The position numbers were made by a program, and so were the translations under genes. Positions 1 to 8,213 of a stretch of DNA of 21,148 bases are shown here, one piece after another. Origin of the DNA: CAYLHS01 sp964496205 (lineage in GTDB: Bacteria; Actinomycetota; Acidimicrobiia; Spongiisociales; UBA4744). The stretch lies in NCBI GenBank assembly GCA_964496205.1, contig CAZBXV010000040.1, forward strand, positions 1-21,148, in the 5' to 3' direction. The notes below the pieces were generated by a model, which saw only the letters and a program-made list of their open reading frames with translations, was not told the origin of the DNA and made no database searches. The first letter of the stretch is position 1. Each line of letters starts with the position of its first letter.

Positions 1-106
1 GTGGTTCGCCGTTGACCGGTGGCTCCGCGTCGAGGAGGCGTAGGGTCGCGAACCTTCTTCCTTCCGTACACGGAACGTCCTGTAGGTTCAGAGGTTGGAG
101 GAGTTC

Positions 107-1477
107 GTGACGGAACCGCGAATCCATACGATCGAAGAGGCGGCCAACCTCAGTCTCGGAGAGACCCTCGAGCTGCATCGCGAGTACGTCAACGAGTCGC
201 TGACCGACCTCATCGCCGGGTACGGACTGCCACGGCGGTTCGTCAAGGCTGAGGGGATCCGGCTCTGGGATGGTGACGGCAACGAGTACCTCGATTTCCT
301 GTGCAGCTACGGAGCGCTGTCTCTCGGCCACAACAACCCGAGGATCATCACCGCCGTGGAGAAGGCCAGAGCACTCCCCAACTTCTTCGTGATCTCCCCC
401 GGTCCGGTCACCGGCGCTCTCGCCGCGAGTCTCGCGAGCGTCAGTCCTGGCGACCTGCAACGCAGCTTCTTCTGCAACAGCGGCTCCGAAGCCATCGAAG
501 GCGCCATCAAACTCGCGAGGGCGGCGACCGGGCGGCCCAGAATCGTCGCCGCGCAAGAGGGGTTCCACGGCAAGAGCATGGGAGCACTCTCGGCCACCGG
601 GCATGAGGAGATCAGAACACCGTTTGCCCCGCTGCTGCCTGGTGTCGTTCACGTGCCATTTGGCGACACCGATGCGATAGAGGCAGCGTTGAAGGAGGAG
701 CCGACAGGCGCCGTCATCCTCGAACCCATCCAAGGTCCGGCAGGCATCATCGTGCCACCGGACGGGTATCTCACGGACGTGCGCCGGCTGTGCGACAAGT
801 ACGGAGCGCTGCTCATCCTCGATGAGATCCAGACAGGTCTCGGCCGGACCGGGCGGATGTTCGGATGCGACCACGAGCACGTCGTTCCCGACGTCCTGTG
901 TCTATCGAAGGGGCTCAGCGGCGGGATCTACCCGATAGGCGCCTACGTCACGAGCGACCGTGTGTGGCGACAGGCGTACGGCACGAAGAAGACGGCGTCG
1001 CTGCACTCGTCGACGTTTGGCGGCAACACCCTCGCCTGTGCCGCCGCACTGGAGGCGATCAGGATCACCGTCGATGACGACCTCCCCGACCGGGCGGCCA
1101 AGCTCGGCGACTACTTCAAAGGCGAGCTAAACACACTCGCCGACAGGTTCCCGATCCTTCGCGAGGTCAGGGGACGGGGGCTGATGATCGGCCTCGACTT
1201 CACTCGGACGAAGAACCCGCTGACCCGTGGTGCCCTCAACCAGACCGCAGCGATGATCGCCGTGCAGATGATGCACCGCCACCGCATCGTCAGCATCTAC
1301 ACGTTCACCAACGAGAACGTCGTTCGTCTCGCACCGCCGCTCACCGCCGAGAAAGCGGACTTGGACAGGTACCTGGAGGCCCTGGAGGACACCCTCTCGC
1401 GCAATCGCTCGTTCCCGAAGCTCACCATGTCGACCCTGCGGGCGATCCGCCCCCACCGACGGGCCGCGCGCCGCTAG
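107..1477 (+). CDS. Class III PLP-dependent aminotransferase (putrescine/ornithine aminotransferase-like)
   Basis: This is a fold-type I class III aminotransferase of 456 residues, close to the usual length. Visible family signatures are the FCNSGSEAIEGAIKLAR cofactor segment, the EGFHGKSMGALSATG loop, ILDEIQTGLGRTG with the DE pair that contacts the PLP ring, and the LCLSKGLSGG segment whose Lys (about residue 268) should form the Schiff base. The N-terminal layout (ETLELHREYVNESL before the GxxLWDGDGNEYLDF segment) resembles putrescine aminotransferases more than ArgD, but the amino donor cannot be fixed from sequence. I chose GTG 107 because GGAGGAG lies 4-6 nt upstream. A TTG at 95 is the alternative, with a TAGGTT box at 83-88. 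The inverted repeat TTCCGT/ACGGAA at 62-75 could be an operator. The stop overlaps the stop of the convergent lipoprotein gene. Proline genes lie nearby, so an ornithine-to-proline role is possible but unproven. Confidence 0.85.
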   Translation: MTEPRIHTIEEAANLSLGETLELHREYVNESLTDLIAGYGLPRRFVKAEGIRLWDGDGNEYLDFLCSYGALSLGHNNPRIITAVEKARALPNFFVISPGPVTGALAASLASVSPGDLQRSFFCNSGSEAIEGAIKLARAATGRPRIVAAQEGFHGKSMGALSATGHEEIRTPFAPLLPGVVHVPFGDTDAIEAALKEEPTGAVILEPIQGPAGIIVPPDGYLTDVRRLCDKYGALLILDEIQTGLGRTGRMFGCDHEHVVPDVLCLSKGLSGGIYPIGAYVTSDRVWRQAYGTKKTASLHSSTFGGNTLACAAALEAIRITVDDDLPDRAAKLGDYFKGELNTLADRFPILREVRGRGLMIGLDFTRTKNPLTRGALNQTAAMIAVQMMHRHRIVSIYTFTNENVVRLAPPLTAEKADLDRYLEALEDTLSRNRSFPKLTMSTLRAIRPHRRAARR

Positions 1478-2037
1478 CGGCAGAGGATCTCGAAGGACCC
1501 CTGCTCGGTACCGACTGTCTCGCCCGTGCCCTGGGTCTCGCCAACGAACGTCGCCGTTCCCGTGGCCATGCCGTCGGTCAGCTCCCACGAGTCGACCGAA
1601 CCCTTGCCAAGTTCGACTATCGCGAACCAGCGGATTGCCTCGGATTGGAGGTCGACGTCGAGGGTCGGCGCCTGGAGGCCCTCAGCCTCCCAGTCAGTGA
1701 CCGGTATCCCAAAGTTGATCTGCATGGAGACGTCGGTGCCACCGGCCTGGGTTGCGTTGCCACTCGAGTCGGTCGCGAAGGAACCAAAGATCAAGTTGTC
1801 GAGGCTGTTGCACAGGTTCAGAGGATCGGCGGGCACCTCGTAGGTCGTCCCGCCGAATGTGACGGTGGCGTAGTTGCCAGAAGCAGTCGAACCGTCGGAC
1901 TGGCCGTCCGACGCCGCGTCGTCTTGTGACTGCGTCGAAGCCGTCGTTCCGTCCGAGTCGGACCCGCTTCCACCGCACCCAGCCACCACCAGCAGCAGAA
2001 CACCCGCCAGAACAACGAATCGAATTCCCCGCACCAC
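1474..2037 (-). CDS. Secreted lipoprotein, LpqH-like
   Basis: This 187-residue protein has a short basic n-region, a hydrophobic stretch (FVVLAGVLLLVVAG) and a lipobox ending at Cys, followed by a Gly/Ser/Asp/Thr-rich linker. It is therefore a predicted acylated exported lipoprotein. The mature domain starts YATVTFGGTTYEV and ends SFEILC. This small beta-rich module with a late Cys recalls mycobacterial LpqH-type lipoproteins, although the match is by pattern only. GTG 2037 is the preferred start because GGGAG sits 6 nt upstream and the signal peptide then has normal length. ATG 2043 and TTG 2067 are in frame, but the SD abuts the ATG directly. The gene converges on the aminotransferase with a 4-bp overlap of the two stop codons. 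A second protein of the same plan is at 11915-12442. Function unknown. Confidence 0.75.
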   Translation of the reverse strand: MVRGIRFVVLAGVLLLVVAGCGGSGSDSDGTTASTQSQDDAASDGQSDGSTASGNYATVTFGGTTYEVPADPLNLCNSLDNLIFGSFATDSSGNATQAGGTDVSMQINFGIPVTDWEAEGLQAPTLDVDLQSEAIRWFAIVELGKGSVDSWELTDGMATGTATFVGETQGTGETVGTEQGSFEILCR

Positions 2038-2107
2038 CCACATCTCCCGTGTCGCCTTGATCAACAAACTACGGCACGATGCTCGCTATCTGGATAGGTT
2101 CCGTCGG

Positions 2108-2290
2108 GCGCCCAGGACCCTGGCTTCGGGACACCTTCCCAAGGTCGATTCGCTCCTGGGGGAGGGAACATGGGTGAGATTCGTGCGGAGACACGGGTAA
2201 CACATCGGGGGGGTGACCCGAAGGAACGGAGGGGGTCTTGGGCGAAGCCCACAGGGAGGTGACCCGAAGGGACGGAGGGGTTCTTCGGGC
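2108..2290. repeat. Intergenic palindromic repeat (family R2), composite copy
   Basis: The 250-bp gap before the proA stop holds no gene. Positions 2108-2169 read in plus orientation and end GGGGGAGGGAAC (2158-2169). Positions 2212-2290 hold two near-identical units, GGTGACCCGAAGGAACGGAGGGG and GGTGACCCGAAGGGACGGAGGGG, in the opposite orientation. The same modules recur at about 6420, 15301 and 20241. Confidence 0.7.
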
Positions 2291-2291
2291 C

Positions 2292-3554
2292 CTACCCGCG
2301 GACCTGGCCGGTGCCGGTGATCACGTACTTGTAGCTGGTCAGTTCTTCGAGACCCATCGGGCCGCGGGCGTGGAGCTTGTCGGTGCTGATGCCGATCTCG
2401 GCGCCCATCCCGAACTCGGCGCCGTCGGTGAACCGGGTCGACGCGTTCACGTACACCGTCGCCGAGTCGACCCCCGCCATGAACGCCTGCGCAGCCGCGT
2501 CATCTCGGGTGACGATGGCGTCGGAGTGGCCCGTCCCGTACGTGTTGACGTGCTCGATCGCCGAGTCGACGTCCTTCACGACCCGGATCGCCACGATCAA
2601 GTCCAGGTACTCCTCGTACCAGTCGTCCTCGGTCGCCGGTGTGGCCGAGCCGATCAGGCGACACGCGGTCTCGTCGCCGCGCATCTCGACCCCTCGCCGG
2701 TTGAACACCTTCCCCATCGCCGGCAGGAACTTCTCGGCGATGTCCTCATGCACGAGCAGTGTCTCCATGGCGTTGCAGACGCCGGGCCGCTGAACCTTGG
2801 CGTTCTCGCTGATCGCCAGCGCCATGTCGAGGTCTGCGCTTCGGTCGACGTACGTGTGGCACACGCCCTTGTAGTGCTTGATGACGGGCACCCGTGCCAT
2901 CTCGCTGACAGCCCGGATCAGGCCTTCGCCGCCCCGGGGGATGATCAGGTCGAGGTAGTCGGTCATCTCGCACATCACCCTGACGGCGTCCCTGTCGGTG
3001 GTCGGGATCAGCTGGATGGCGTTGTTCGGCATGCCTTTCGCGGCGCCGCCCCGCTGCATGGCCGTGGCGATGGCCAAGTTGGAATGGATGGCCTCCTTGC
3101 CGCCGCGCAAAATCACCGCGTTGGACGTCTTGAAACACAGCGCCGCCGCGTCGCAGGTGACGTTGGGGCGGGATTCGAAGATGATGCCGATGACGCCGAT
3201 CGGGACCCGCACCTTGCGGATCTCGAGCCCATTGGGTGGGATGCGGGTGTCGAGCAGCTCGCCGACCGGGTCGTCCAGTGCTGCGACCTCACGCAAGCCT
3301 TTGATCATGCCGTCGATGCGTGCGTCGGTGAGGGTGAGGCGGTCGAGCATCGCCGAGGACAACCCGGCTTCGGTGCCTGCGGCAAGGTCCTTGGCGTTCT
3401 CCTGCTGGAGGAATGCCCGTTGCGTGTCGAGTTCGTCGGCCATCGCTTCGAGGATCGTGTTCTTCTCGGCGGTCGACAGCCTCGCCAGTTCGCGGCTGGC
3501 CGCTTTGGCGGCCGCACCGATCTTCAGGACCTGTTCCTCAACTGTTGTGTTCAC
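2292..3554 (-). CDS. proA: Glutamate-5-semialdehyde dehydrogenase (gamma-glutamyl phosphate reductase)
   Basis: ProA catalyses the second step of proline synthesis, the NADPH-dependent reduction of gamma-glutamyl phosphate to glutamate semialdehyde in the cytosol. The 420-residue length is typical. Diagnostic segments are IGVIGIIFESRPNVT (about 119-133), the ILRGGKEAIHSN cofactor loop, and VQRPGVCNAMETLLVH, whose Cys (about residue 260) is the predicted nucleophile. The start is GTG at 3554, and the proB stop TGA overlaps it by 4 bp (GTGA). No clear SD is visible, so translation is probably coupled to proB. The order proB-proA is the common bacterial arrangement. An R2 repeat begins 2 bp after the stop codon. 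Confidence 0.96.
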   Translation of the reverse strand: MNTTVEEQVLKIGAAAKAASRELARLSTAEKNTILEAMADELDTQRAFLQQENAKDLAAGTEAGLSSAMLDRLTLTDARIDGMIKGLREVAALDDPVGELLDTRIPPNGLEIRKVRVPIGVIGIIFESRPNVTCDAAALCFKTSNAVILRGGKEAIHSNLAIATAMQRGGAAKGMPNNAIQLIPTTDRDAVRVMCEMTDYLDLIIPRGGEGLIRAVSEMARVPVIKHYKGVCHTYVDRSADLDMALAISENAKVQRPGVCNAMETLLVHEDIAEKFLPAMGKVFNRRGVEMRGDETACRLIGSATPATEDDWYEEYLDLIVAIRVVKDVDSAIEHVNTYGTGHSDAIVTRDDAAAQAFMAGVDSATVYVNASTRFTDGAEFGMGAEIGISTDKLHARGPMGLEELTSYKYVITGTGQVRG

Positions 3555-4642
3555 AGCATCACCATATTGTCTCGGTGGATCACTTCGCCATACCTGCCGT
3601 CGGTGCGCCGGCCCTTGATGGCGTCGATGTCGTCGCTCGAGTACTCGACGAGCCCTCGGGCGAGGGGCCGTCCGTCGGCGGTGCGGACATCGACCATCGC
3701 ACCAACCTTGAACGTGCCGGTGACACCGGACACACCAACCGGCAGAAGGCTCGTGCCATTGCGGAGGGCGGCCGCGGCACCGTCGTCGATGACGAGGTGG
3801 CCTTCTACCCGGTTGAAAAACGCGATCCAGCGCTTCCGTTTCGACATGTCGCCGGCTTTGGGAAGCAGGAGGGTTCCCTCGTCGGCGCCGTCGAAGACGC
3901 GGGTCAGAACGCCGGGCGAGCGACCGTCGGCGATCACGACCGGGATTCCGTTGTGGGCGGCGAGCTGGGCGGCCTCGAGTTTGGAAGCCATGCCGCCGGT
4001 GGAGATCCCGTCGTTGTGGTCCGCGACGAGTGCGAGGACATCATCGTCGACCTCTTCGATCAGCGAGACGCGGCGTGTCGCGCCGTCGTGGGGTTCACGG
4101 AGACCGTCGGTGGAGCTGAGCAGCACGAGCGCGTCGGCGTCGACGAGGATCGACACGAGGGCGGCGAGGACGTCGTTATCGCCGAACTTGATCTCTTCGG
4201 TGGACACGGCGTCGTTCTCGTTGATGATCGGGATGATCCTGTTCGCCAAGAGCTTGAGGAGCGTGTTGCGTGCGTTCAGGTGACGTTCCCGATGTGTGAG
4301 CGTGTCGTGGGTCAACAGCACCTGGCCGACAGGACAGCTGTTGGCCCCGAACAGTTCGTCGTAGACGCTCATGAGGCGGATCTGGCCGACGGCGGCCGCC
4401 ATCTGAAGGTCCGGCATGGCTTTGGGTCGTGTCTCCATGCCGAGTGCATCGAGCCCGGCGGCAATCGCCCCCGAGGAGACGAACACCATCTCCCGGCCCT
4501 CGTGTTGGAAGCGTGACATCTCGTCGACGAGGAGGCGTGAGCGGTCCGACCGGTCGGAACCCTGCACGAGCACCCTGCTGCCCACCTTGACGACGACACG
4601 CTTCGCTCCCCTGAGCGCCTCCCTGTGTTCTGTGTGGGTCAT
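3551..4642 (-). CDS. proB: Glutamate 5-kinase with C-terminal PUA domain
   Basis: ProB phosphorylates glutamate to gamma-glutamyl phosphate, the committed and normally proline-inhibited step. The amino-acid kinase domain shows KRVVVKVGSRVLVQ near the N-terminus, FVSSGAIAAG, and the NENDAVSTEEIKFGDNDVLAALV segment followed by LLSSTDGL. The last 80 or so residues (from about VEGHLVIDDGAA) form the PUA domain found in many bacterial ProB proteins. ATG 4642 gives 363 residues, the normal size. The longer in-frame reading to 4735 adds a proline-rich, unconserved leader and is rejected. No SD precedes the ATG. A weak CAGAAT box lies 10 nt upstream, so the message may be nearly leaderless. It overlaps proA by 4 bp. 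The obg gene that often precedes proB is absent: a divergent efflux gene lies upstream instead. Confidence 0.95.
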   Translation of the reverse strand: MTHTEHREALRGAKRVVVKVGSRVLVQGSDRSDRSRLLVDEMSRFQHEGREMVFVSSGAIAAGLDALGMETRPKAMPDLQMAAAVGQIRLMSVYDELFGANSCPVGQVLLTHDTLTHRERHLNARNTLLKLLANRIIPIINENDAVSTEEIKFGDNDVLAALVSILVDADALVLLSSTDGLREPHDGATRRVSLIEEVDDDVLALVADHNDGISTGGMASKLEAAQLAAHNGIPVVIADGRSPGVLTRVFDGADEGTLLLPKAGDMSKRKRWIAFFNRVEGHLVIDDGAAAALRNGTSLLPVGVSGVTGTFKVGAMVDVRTADGRPLARGLVEYSSDDIDAIKGRRTDGRYGEVIHRDNMVML

Positions 4643-4801
4643 GGTCGGATCGATTCTGACTGGGACAGGCGATGGTGGTACCACATCGACGGGGAGTTGT
4701 CGAGGGGTTGGAGGGGTGTGGGGGTACCCACTCAAACCCCGAATCTGACGATTGGGACCTGCCAGGTACGCTCACGTCAACACACTTCAGGAGTTGTCAC
4801 C

Positions 4802-6403
4802 ATGCCCGCCGCGTCACCTCGCACCGCACGATCACGATGGTGGTCTCTCGCTGTCGTCGCACTCGCTACCGCCATGATCATCCTCGACGCCACCGTCGTG
4901 TCGGTCGCCCGCCCCACAATCATGGAGGCGCTGAACCTCAGCATCACAGCGTCGGAGTGGATGACCACCATCTACACCGTCGCCTTTGCAGGCCTCCTGA
5001 TCGCAGCAGGCAAGACCATCGACCGGTTCGGTGCCCGTCGCATGGTGTTGTACGGGGTCGCCCTGTTCGTCATCGGGTCGATCACCGCCGGTGTCGCCGC
5101 CGACGCCAAGCTCCTCCTTCTCGGCCGGGCAATCGAAGGAATATCCGGCGCGCTGATCCTGCCCGCATCACTCTCCACACTCACCGCCCTGTTCACCGAC
5201 AAGGCCCGACCAACAGCATTCGGCGTGTGGGGCGCGGTCATCGGCGGCATGGCAGCCCTCGGACCACTCGTAGGCGGATGGCTCACCACCAACGTCGGCT
5301 GGCGTGCCGTGTTCTTCGTCAACGTCCCGATCGGCATCATCCTCATCGCCGCCGCATGGTTCATCCTCGTCCAGTCCGTCCCGGCACACCCCGGCGATCG
5401 TCTCGATCTCATCGGCACCACCCTGCTCGTCATCGTTCTGGGCACGGTGACATTCGGACTCGTCCAGGGCCAGAGCTACGGCTGGATCATCGGACTGCGC
5501 GACGCCTCATTCGGACCGGTCACGCTCGGAAAGGGCGGACCGTCCGAAAGCCTCATCGCCTTCATCATCATGGCCATCGCGGCGGTCGCGTTCGCCCTCA
5601 GAGAACGGCAACGGTCAAGACAAGGAAAGGAAACCTACCTGGCGTGGGACCTGTTCGAGTTCCGTGGCTTCCGGTACGGGAACTTCGCCGGCGCCGGCGT
5701 CAACTTCGGTGAAGTCGGCCTCGTGTTCCTCCTCCCCCTCTTCCTTCAGGCCGCCCAAGGACGCAGCGCCTGGAACGTCGGACTGATCCTCGCCGGCCTG
5801 GCCATCGGCGCGTTCCTCGGTGGCGGCATAGCCGGAGAGTTCGCCAGGAAATACGGTGAGCGCATCGTTGTCGAGATCGGCATCGCCCTCATGGTCATAG
5901 GTATCGCCGGTGCTGCCTGGCGTATGAGTGCCACCATCGGCGCGTGGGAACTGATTGCCTGGCTGAGCATCGCCGGCGTCGGCATCGGATCGGCCCAAGC
6001 ACAACTCTCCAACCTGATCCTCGACCAGATCCCCGACGAGAAAGCCGGACAGGCCTCGGGGACCCAAAGCACATTCCGCCAGCTCGGCGCAACATTCGGG
6101 ATCGCGCTCGTCGGCACCGTCCTCACGTTCGGGTTGAGTCATGGGGTCAACTCCGCGCTCACCGCGAACGGCAGCCTCCCGGCCGCACAGGTCGAGCAGA
6201 TCACCAACACGCTCGCCGAGAGCGGCGGCACCTCGCTGCTACAGATGCGCCAAGAGGCCGCCATGAAGCCGCTGCTCGACACGATCGACACCGAGTTTGC
6301 CGATGCCGTGCGCAACGCCATGTATGTAGCGCTCGCCGGGTTCGCGATCGCTCTGGCGGCGACACGGCTGATGCCCAAAGCTTCGGAGCGAGACAGGGGG
6401 TAG
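4802..6403 (+). CDS. MFS drug efflux transporter, DHA2 (EmrB/QacA) type, 14 TM
   Basis: This 533-residue inner-membrane protein has the size and hydrophobicity pattern of 14-helix DHA2 proton antiporters. Visible signatures are the first helix with ILDATVVSVARPTI (motif D1-like), motif A in the 2-3 loop (GKTIDRFGARR), the LLGRAIEGISGALILPA segment of motif B, and motif C with the family extension (GGMAALGPLVGGWLTTNVGWR then FFVNVPIG). A longer, polar insert occurs around residues 215-280 (from GQSYGWIIGLRD to RQGKETYLAW). ATG 4802 is preceded by AGGAG at about 8-nt spacing. The open frame continues upstream to 4625 but that part overlaps proB and lacks family sequence. The substrate (drug, dye or antibiotic) cannot be told. 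It is divergent from proBA and ends in an R2 repeat. Confidence 0.93.
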   Translation: MPAASPRTARSRWWSLAVVALATAMIILDATVVSVARPTIMEALNLSITASEWMTTIYTVAFAGLLIAAGKTIDRFGARRMVLYGVALFVIGSITAGVAADAKLLLLGRAIEGISGALILPASLSTLTALFTDKARPTAFGVWGAVIGGMAALGPLVGGWLTTNVGWRAVFFVNVPIGIILIAAAWFILVQSVPAHPGDRLDLIGTTLLVIVLGTVTFGLVQGQSYGWIIGLRDASFGPVTLGKGGPSESLIAFIIMAIAAVAFALRERQRSRQGKETYLAWDLFEFRGFRYGNFAGAGVNFGEVGLVFLLPLFLQAAQGRSAWNVGLILAGLAIGAFLGGGIAGEFARKYGERIVVEIGIALMVIGIAGAAWRMSATIGAWELIAWLSIAGVGIGSAQAQLSNLILDQIPDEKAGQASGTQSTFRQLGATFGIALVGTVLTFGLSHGVNSALTANGSLPAAQVEQITNTLAESGGTSLLQMRQEAAMKPLLDTIDTEFADAVRNAMYVALAGFAIALAATRLMPKASERDRG

Positions 6404-6419
6404 GTGCTCGGTTGGTGGG

Positions 6420-6580
6420 AACCGCCCCTGTGGGCTACGCCCAGGACCCCCTCTCGCCCTTCGGACGACCTCCCCGACGCTCAGCCTGCGGCTTCGCTGG
6501 GGGAGGGAACACGCTCGACCCTAGAACCTCGTTGGGGAGAGGAACCGTCGCTTCGCTCCTGTGGAGGGAACCTGGCGTCC
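6420..6580 (+). repeat. Intergenic palindromic repeat (family R2)
   Basis: The 237-bp gap between the convergent efflux and small membrane genes carries the fullest R2 copy. It contains GGGCTACGCCCAGGACCCCC, a CCTTCGG stretch, CCTCCCC, a nested AGCCTGCGGCT hairpin, then GGGGGAGGGAAC (6499-6510). Two shorter GGAGAGGAAC and GGAGGGAACC echoes follow. Its position between convergent stops suits a bidirectional terminator or REP-like element. Confidence 0.7.
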
Positions 6581-6640
6581 CAACGCCCTCGAACCGGCAG
6601 TCACCTGAACCCGGGCATGGTCGGGTAGAAACGGGCCGAT

Positions 6641-6820
6641 CTACTTCTCTCGGGTGCCCGACACTCCGATCAGCAGCATCACCAGTCCCACTACGACTCC
6701 GGCAATGAACAGGAATCCCACTATGCCAGATCCCTCGTTCATCCCCAGCCACACGAGGAGCAGTGCGCCCATGCCAAGGGCTACGACCGCCCCGACGATC
6801 ATCGTTGCCAGACGTGTCAT
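6641..6820 (-). CDS. Small two-helix membrane protein
   Basis: I do not recognise a family. The 59-residue product has two hydrophobic helices (IVGAVVALGMGALLLVWLG and IVGFLFIAGVVVGLVMLLIG) joined by a short NEGSG turn, and a charged tail TREK. ATG 6820 is chosen because GGAAAGG lies about 5 nt upstream. The in-frame upstream extension (to 6856) adds an unremarkable GGLCGEGKA stretch. It is coded on the same strand as the winged-helix gene, whose stop (6893) lies 72 bp upstream, so the two may be cotranscribed. Small size keeps confidence moderate. Confidence 0.6.
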   Translation of the reverse strand: MTRLATMIVGAVVALGMGALLLVWLGMNEGSGIVGFLFIAGVVVGLVMLLIGVSGTREK

Positions 6821-6892
6821 CGTCGCCTTTCCTTCGCCACACAGCCCTCCGATCACAGTACCCGGGGCCGGCTCAAAGGGGTGAGGGCGTTG

Positions 6893-7885
6893 TCATTCTT
6901 CCCAGCGGACGGTGACCTCGTCGTCGAGTGGCATCGATGCCGCCTCCGCCTCGATCGTCTCCATCACCCGCTTGGAGAGCTTTCTCCACGGGAATACCTT
7001 CACCTTTCCCTTGGTACGACGCCACGTGCCGACAATCTCACCGCCGACGAGGACGGCACCCGGCCAGACACGCGAGGTCCAGAGTTCGTTGCGGCGGGCC
7101 TTGTCCGGGATCATCAGCTCCCGGTCGGCACCCCACAGGAGGTAGAAGGTGTCGCCGCTCGGCAGGAACCGGGCCGGCGCCGGAGGAAGGGACTCCTCTC
7201 GCAACAGCTCCTCGTCCTCGGCGAGAATCCACGCCTCGCCGCCGACCGGAGTGTCGACCGGCACCAGCTCCAGATCGAGAAACGTGGGACGCCGCACCCC
7301 TGCCCAGCTGCCAAACGACTCAGGCGTCGACGGCCCGAACACGTGCAGGTATCGGCGGACCAGTTCCCGACGGGCGTCTTGCTCGCCCATCTCCGGTGTC
7401 GGAACGGTCCAGACGGTTGGCCTGCGGGCACCCTCCCAACGGATCAGCACAGAGCCGGTGAGGGCTGCGTACCGGAGCACGTTCGCGTCCTTGTACCCGA
7501 TGGCCTTCCCTACCTCGCTGAACGGAATGGGGGGCGAACCGTCCATGTGCGCGTGGAGTCGTTTCGCGACATCCTGGGCCCTCTCGCGGATCGCGCCGCT
7601 CTCCGGCATGCGTCCCAGCGTGAACACCGGCACGTCCTCTTTGGTGACGACGTACACGCTGTACCGGAGCCCCCACACCTGCACGTAGACAGGATCCTCC
7701 CAACTCGACGGCGTGGCTCCTTCGACCCGTGCCCCGATCGACAGAACCGCTGCGCGAGGCATGGAATCGGCGAGGCCCGCATGGGCAGCACGTTGCAGCG
7801 ATTCCGGGCCGGCAGGGAGACGAGCGTCGAGGTGCGAAACACGGCGACGGTAGGCGAGGATCTGGTCACGGGTCAGCCGCAGCAC
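6893..7885 (-). CDS. Winged-helix DNA-binding protein, AlkZ/HTH_42 superfamily
   Basis: This 330-residue protein has the three-part layout of the AlkZ-like superfamily (tandem winged helices plus a beta-barrel). The N-terminal segment has RAAHAGLADSMPRAAVLSIGARVEG and VQVWGLRYSVYVV; a central segment ARRELVRRYLHVFGPSTPESFGSWAGV is very typical; the C-terminal part has DRELMIPDKARRNELWTSRVWPGAVLVGGEIVGTWRR. Characterised AlkZ enzymes use a Q-x-Q motif near the N-terminal segment to unhook alkylated bases. Here the aligned stretch reads AGLADS without glutamine, so glycosylase activity is doubtful and a DNA-binding or unusual repair role is possible. GTG 7885 lies 6 nt after a TAGCGT -10 box, so the mRNA is probably leaderless. 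A relative with an apparently intact motif is at 9759. Confidence 0.82.
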   Translation of the reverse strand: MLRLTRDQILAYRRRVSHLDARLPAGPESLQRAAHAGLADSMPRAAVLSIGARVEGATPSSWEDPVYVQVWGLRYSVYVVTKEDVPVFTLGRMPESGAIRERAQDVAKRLHAHMDGSPPIPFSEVGKAIGYKDANVLRYAALTGSVLIRWEGARRPTVWTVPTPEMGEQDARRELVRRYLHVFGPSTPESFGSWAGVRRPTFLDLELVPVDTPVGGEAWILAEDEELLREESLPPAPARFLPSGDTFYLLWGADRELMIPDKARRNELWTSRVWPGAVLVGGEIVGTWRRTKGKVKVFPWRKLSKRVMETIEAEAASMPLDDEVTVRWEE

Positions 7886-7891
7886 CCGTTC

Positions 7892-7897
7892 ACGCTA
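7892..7897 (-). promoter_or_regulatory. -10 box TAGCGT, leaderless promoter
   Basis: TAGCGT on the minus strand ends 6 nt before GTG 7885. With the usual 6-7 nt to the start site, transcription should begin at the GTG. Confidence 0.55.
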
Positions 7898-7998
7898 CCA
7901 GTGGCCCTACGTGCAGGATGAGATGGACCACCCCGGGACCGGCAGCGACCCAGATCGATGACCTCGAGAATCCTCCGGCGCGCCTCCCCACCCCTCCC

Positions 7999-8045
7999 TT
8001 CTTGCGTGAGAAGGGAGGACTATGTGCGCTTTTCTCACGCAAGAA
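7999..8045 (+). repeat. Hairpin element (family R3), copy A
   Basis: A perfect 14-bp inverted repeat pairs TTCTTGCGTGAGAA (7999-8012) with TTCTCACGCAAGAA (8032-8045). The 19-nt loop is GGGAGGACTATGTGCGCTT, which looks like an SD plus ATG. A diverged copy at 9669-9721 keeps the GCGTGAG/CTCACGC core and the GGACTATGTGC loop. Confidence 0.8.
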
Positions 8046-8056
8046 CAGGTTTGGAT

Positions 8057-8111
8057 TCTCAGCGACCCCTTAGCCTTGCTTCAGGCTGCCCTCATACGCG
8101 TGGTGCACAGT
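8057..8111 (+). promoter_or_regulatory. Pho-like quadruple 11-bp operator and -10 box, RNA copy A
   Basis: Boxes TCTCAG (8057), CCTTAG (8068), CTTCAG (8079) and CCTCAT (8090) are spaced exactly 11 bp apart. The -10 box CACAGT starts at 8106, 16 bp after the start of the last box. There is no separate -35 box, as at class II activated Pho promoters. Confidence 0.82.
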
Positions 8112-8117
8112 CATCTC

Positions 8118-8170
8118 AACAACTCATCCTCCCTTCCCAAATAGCGCCCCCGCCAGGGGGCGCTTCTCTC
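8118..8170 (+). ncRNA. Predicted anti-SD small RNA, copy A
   Basis: A transcript from the 8057 promoter should start near 8118 and be about 50 nt long. It opens with AACAACTCATCCTCCC, unstructured and pyrimidine-rich, with TCCTCCC complementary to Shine-Dalgarno sequence. It ends in a 9-bp hairpin AGCGCCCCC (8143-8151) / GGGGGCGCT (8156-8164) with loop GCCA, followed by TCTCTC. The 21 nt at 8117-8137 are identical in copies B, C and E. It lies between divergent and convergent neighbours, on the strand opposite to both flanking genes, so it is not an mRNA leader for either. Start and end are inferred from the -10 box and hairpin. Confidence 0.75.
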
Positions 8171-8184
8171 TGGGGGATCCCCAG
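8170..8184. terminator. Short palindromic hairpin CTGGGG/CCCCAG
   Basis: CTGGGG (8170-8175) pairs with CCCCAG (8179-8184) around a 3-nt loop, directly after the RNA A hairpin and 30 bp beyond the convergent glycoside hydrolase stop. The two hairpins may together end transcription from both sides. Confidence 0.4.
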
Positions 8185-8213
8185 GGTGACAATGGGCTCA
8201 CAGGTCCGGGCCT

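Noticed and set aside
2238..4283. 681-codon plus frame opposite proA and proB
   Set aside because: It is antisense to two well-conserved genes, a common artefact of high GC. The peptide has no recognisable domain.
8022..8143. Short ORF starting in the R3 hairpin loop (MCAFLTQEQVW...), with an SD-like GGGAGG
   Set aside because: It runs through the operator and RNA A. The second hairpin copy has non-synonymous differences and a different, shorter frame, so RNA structure explains the conservation better.
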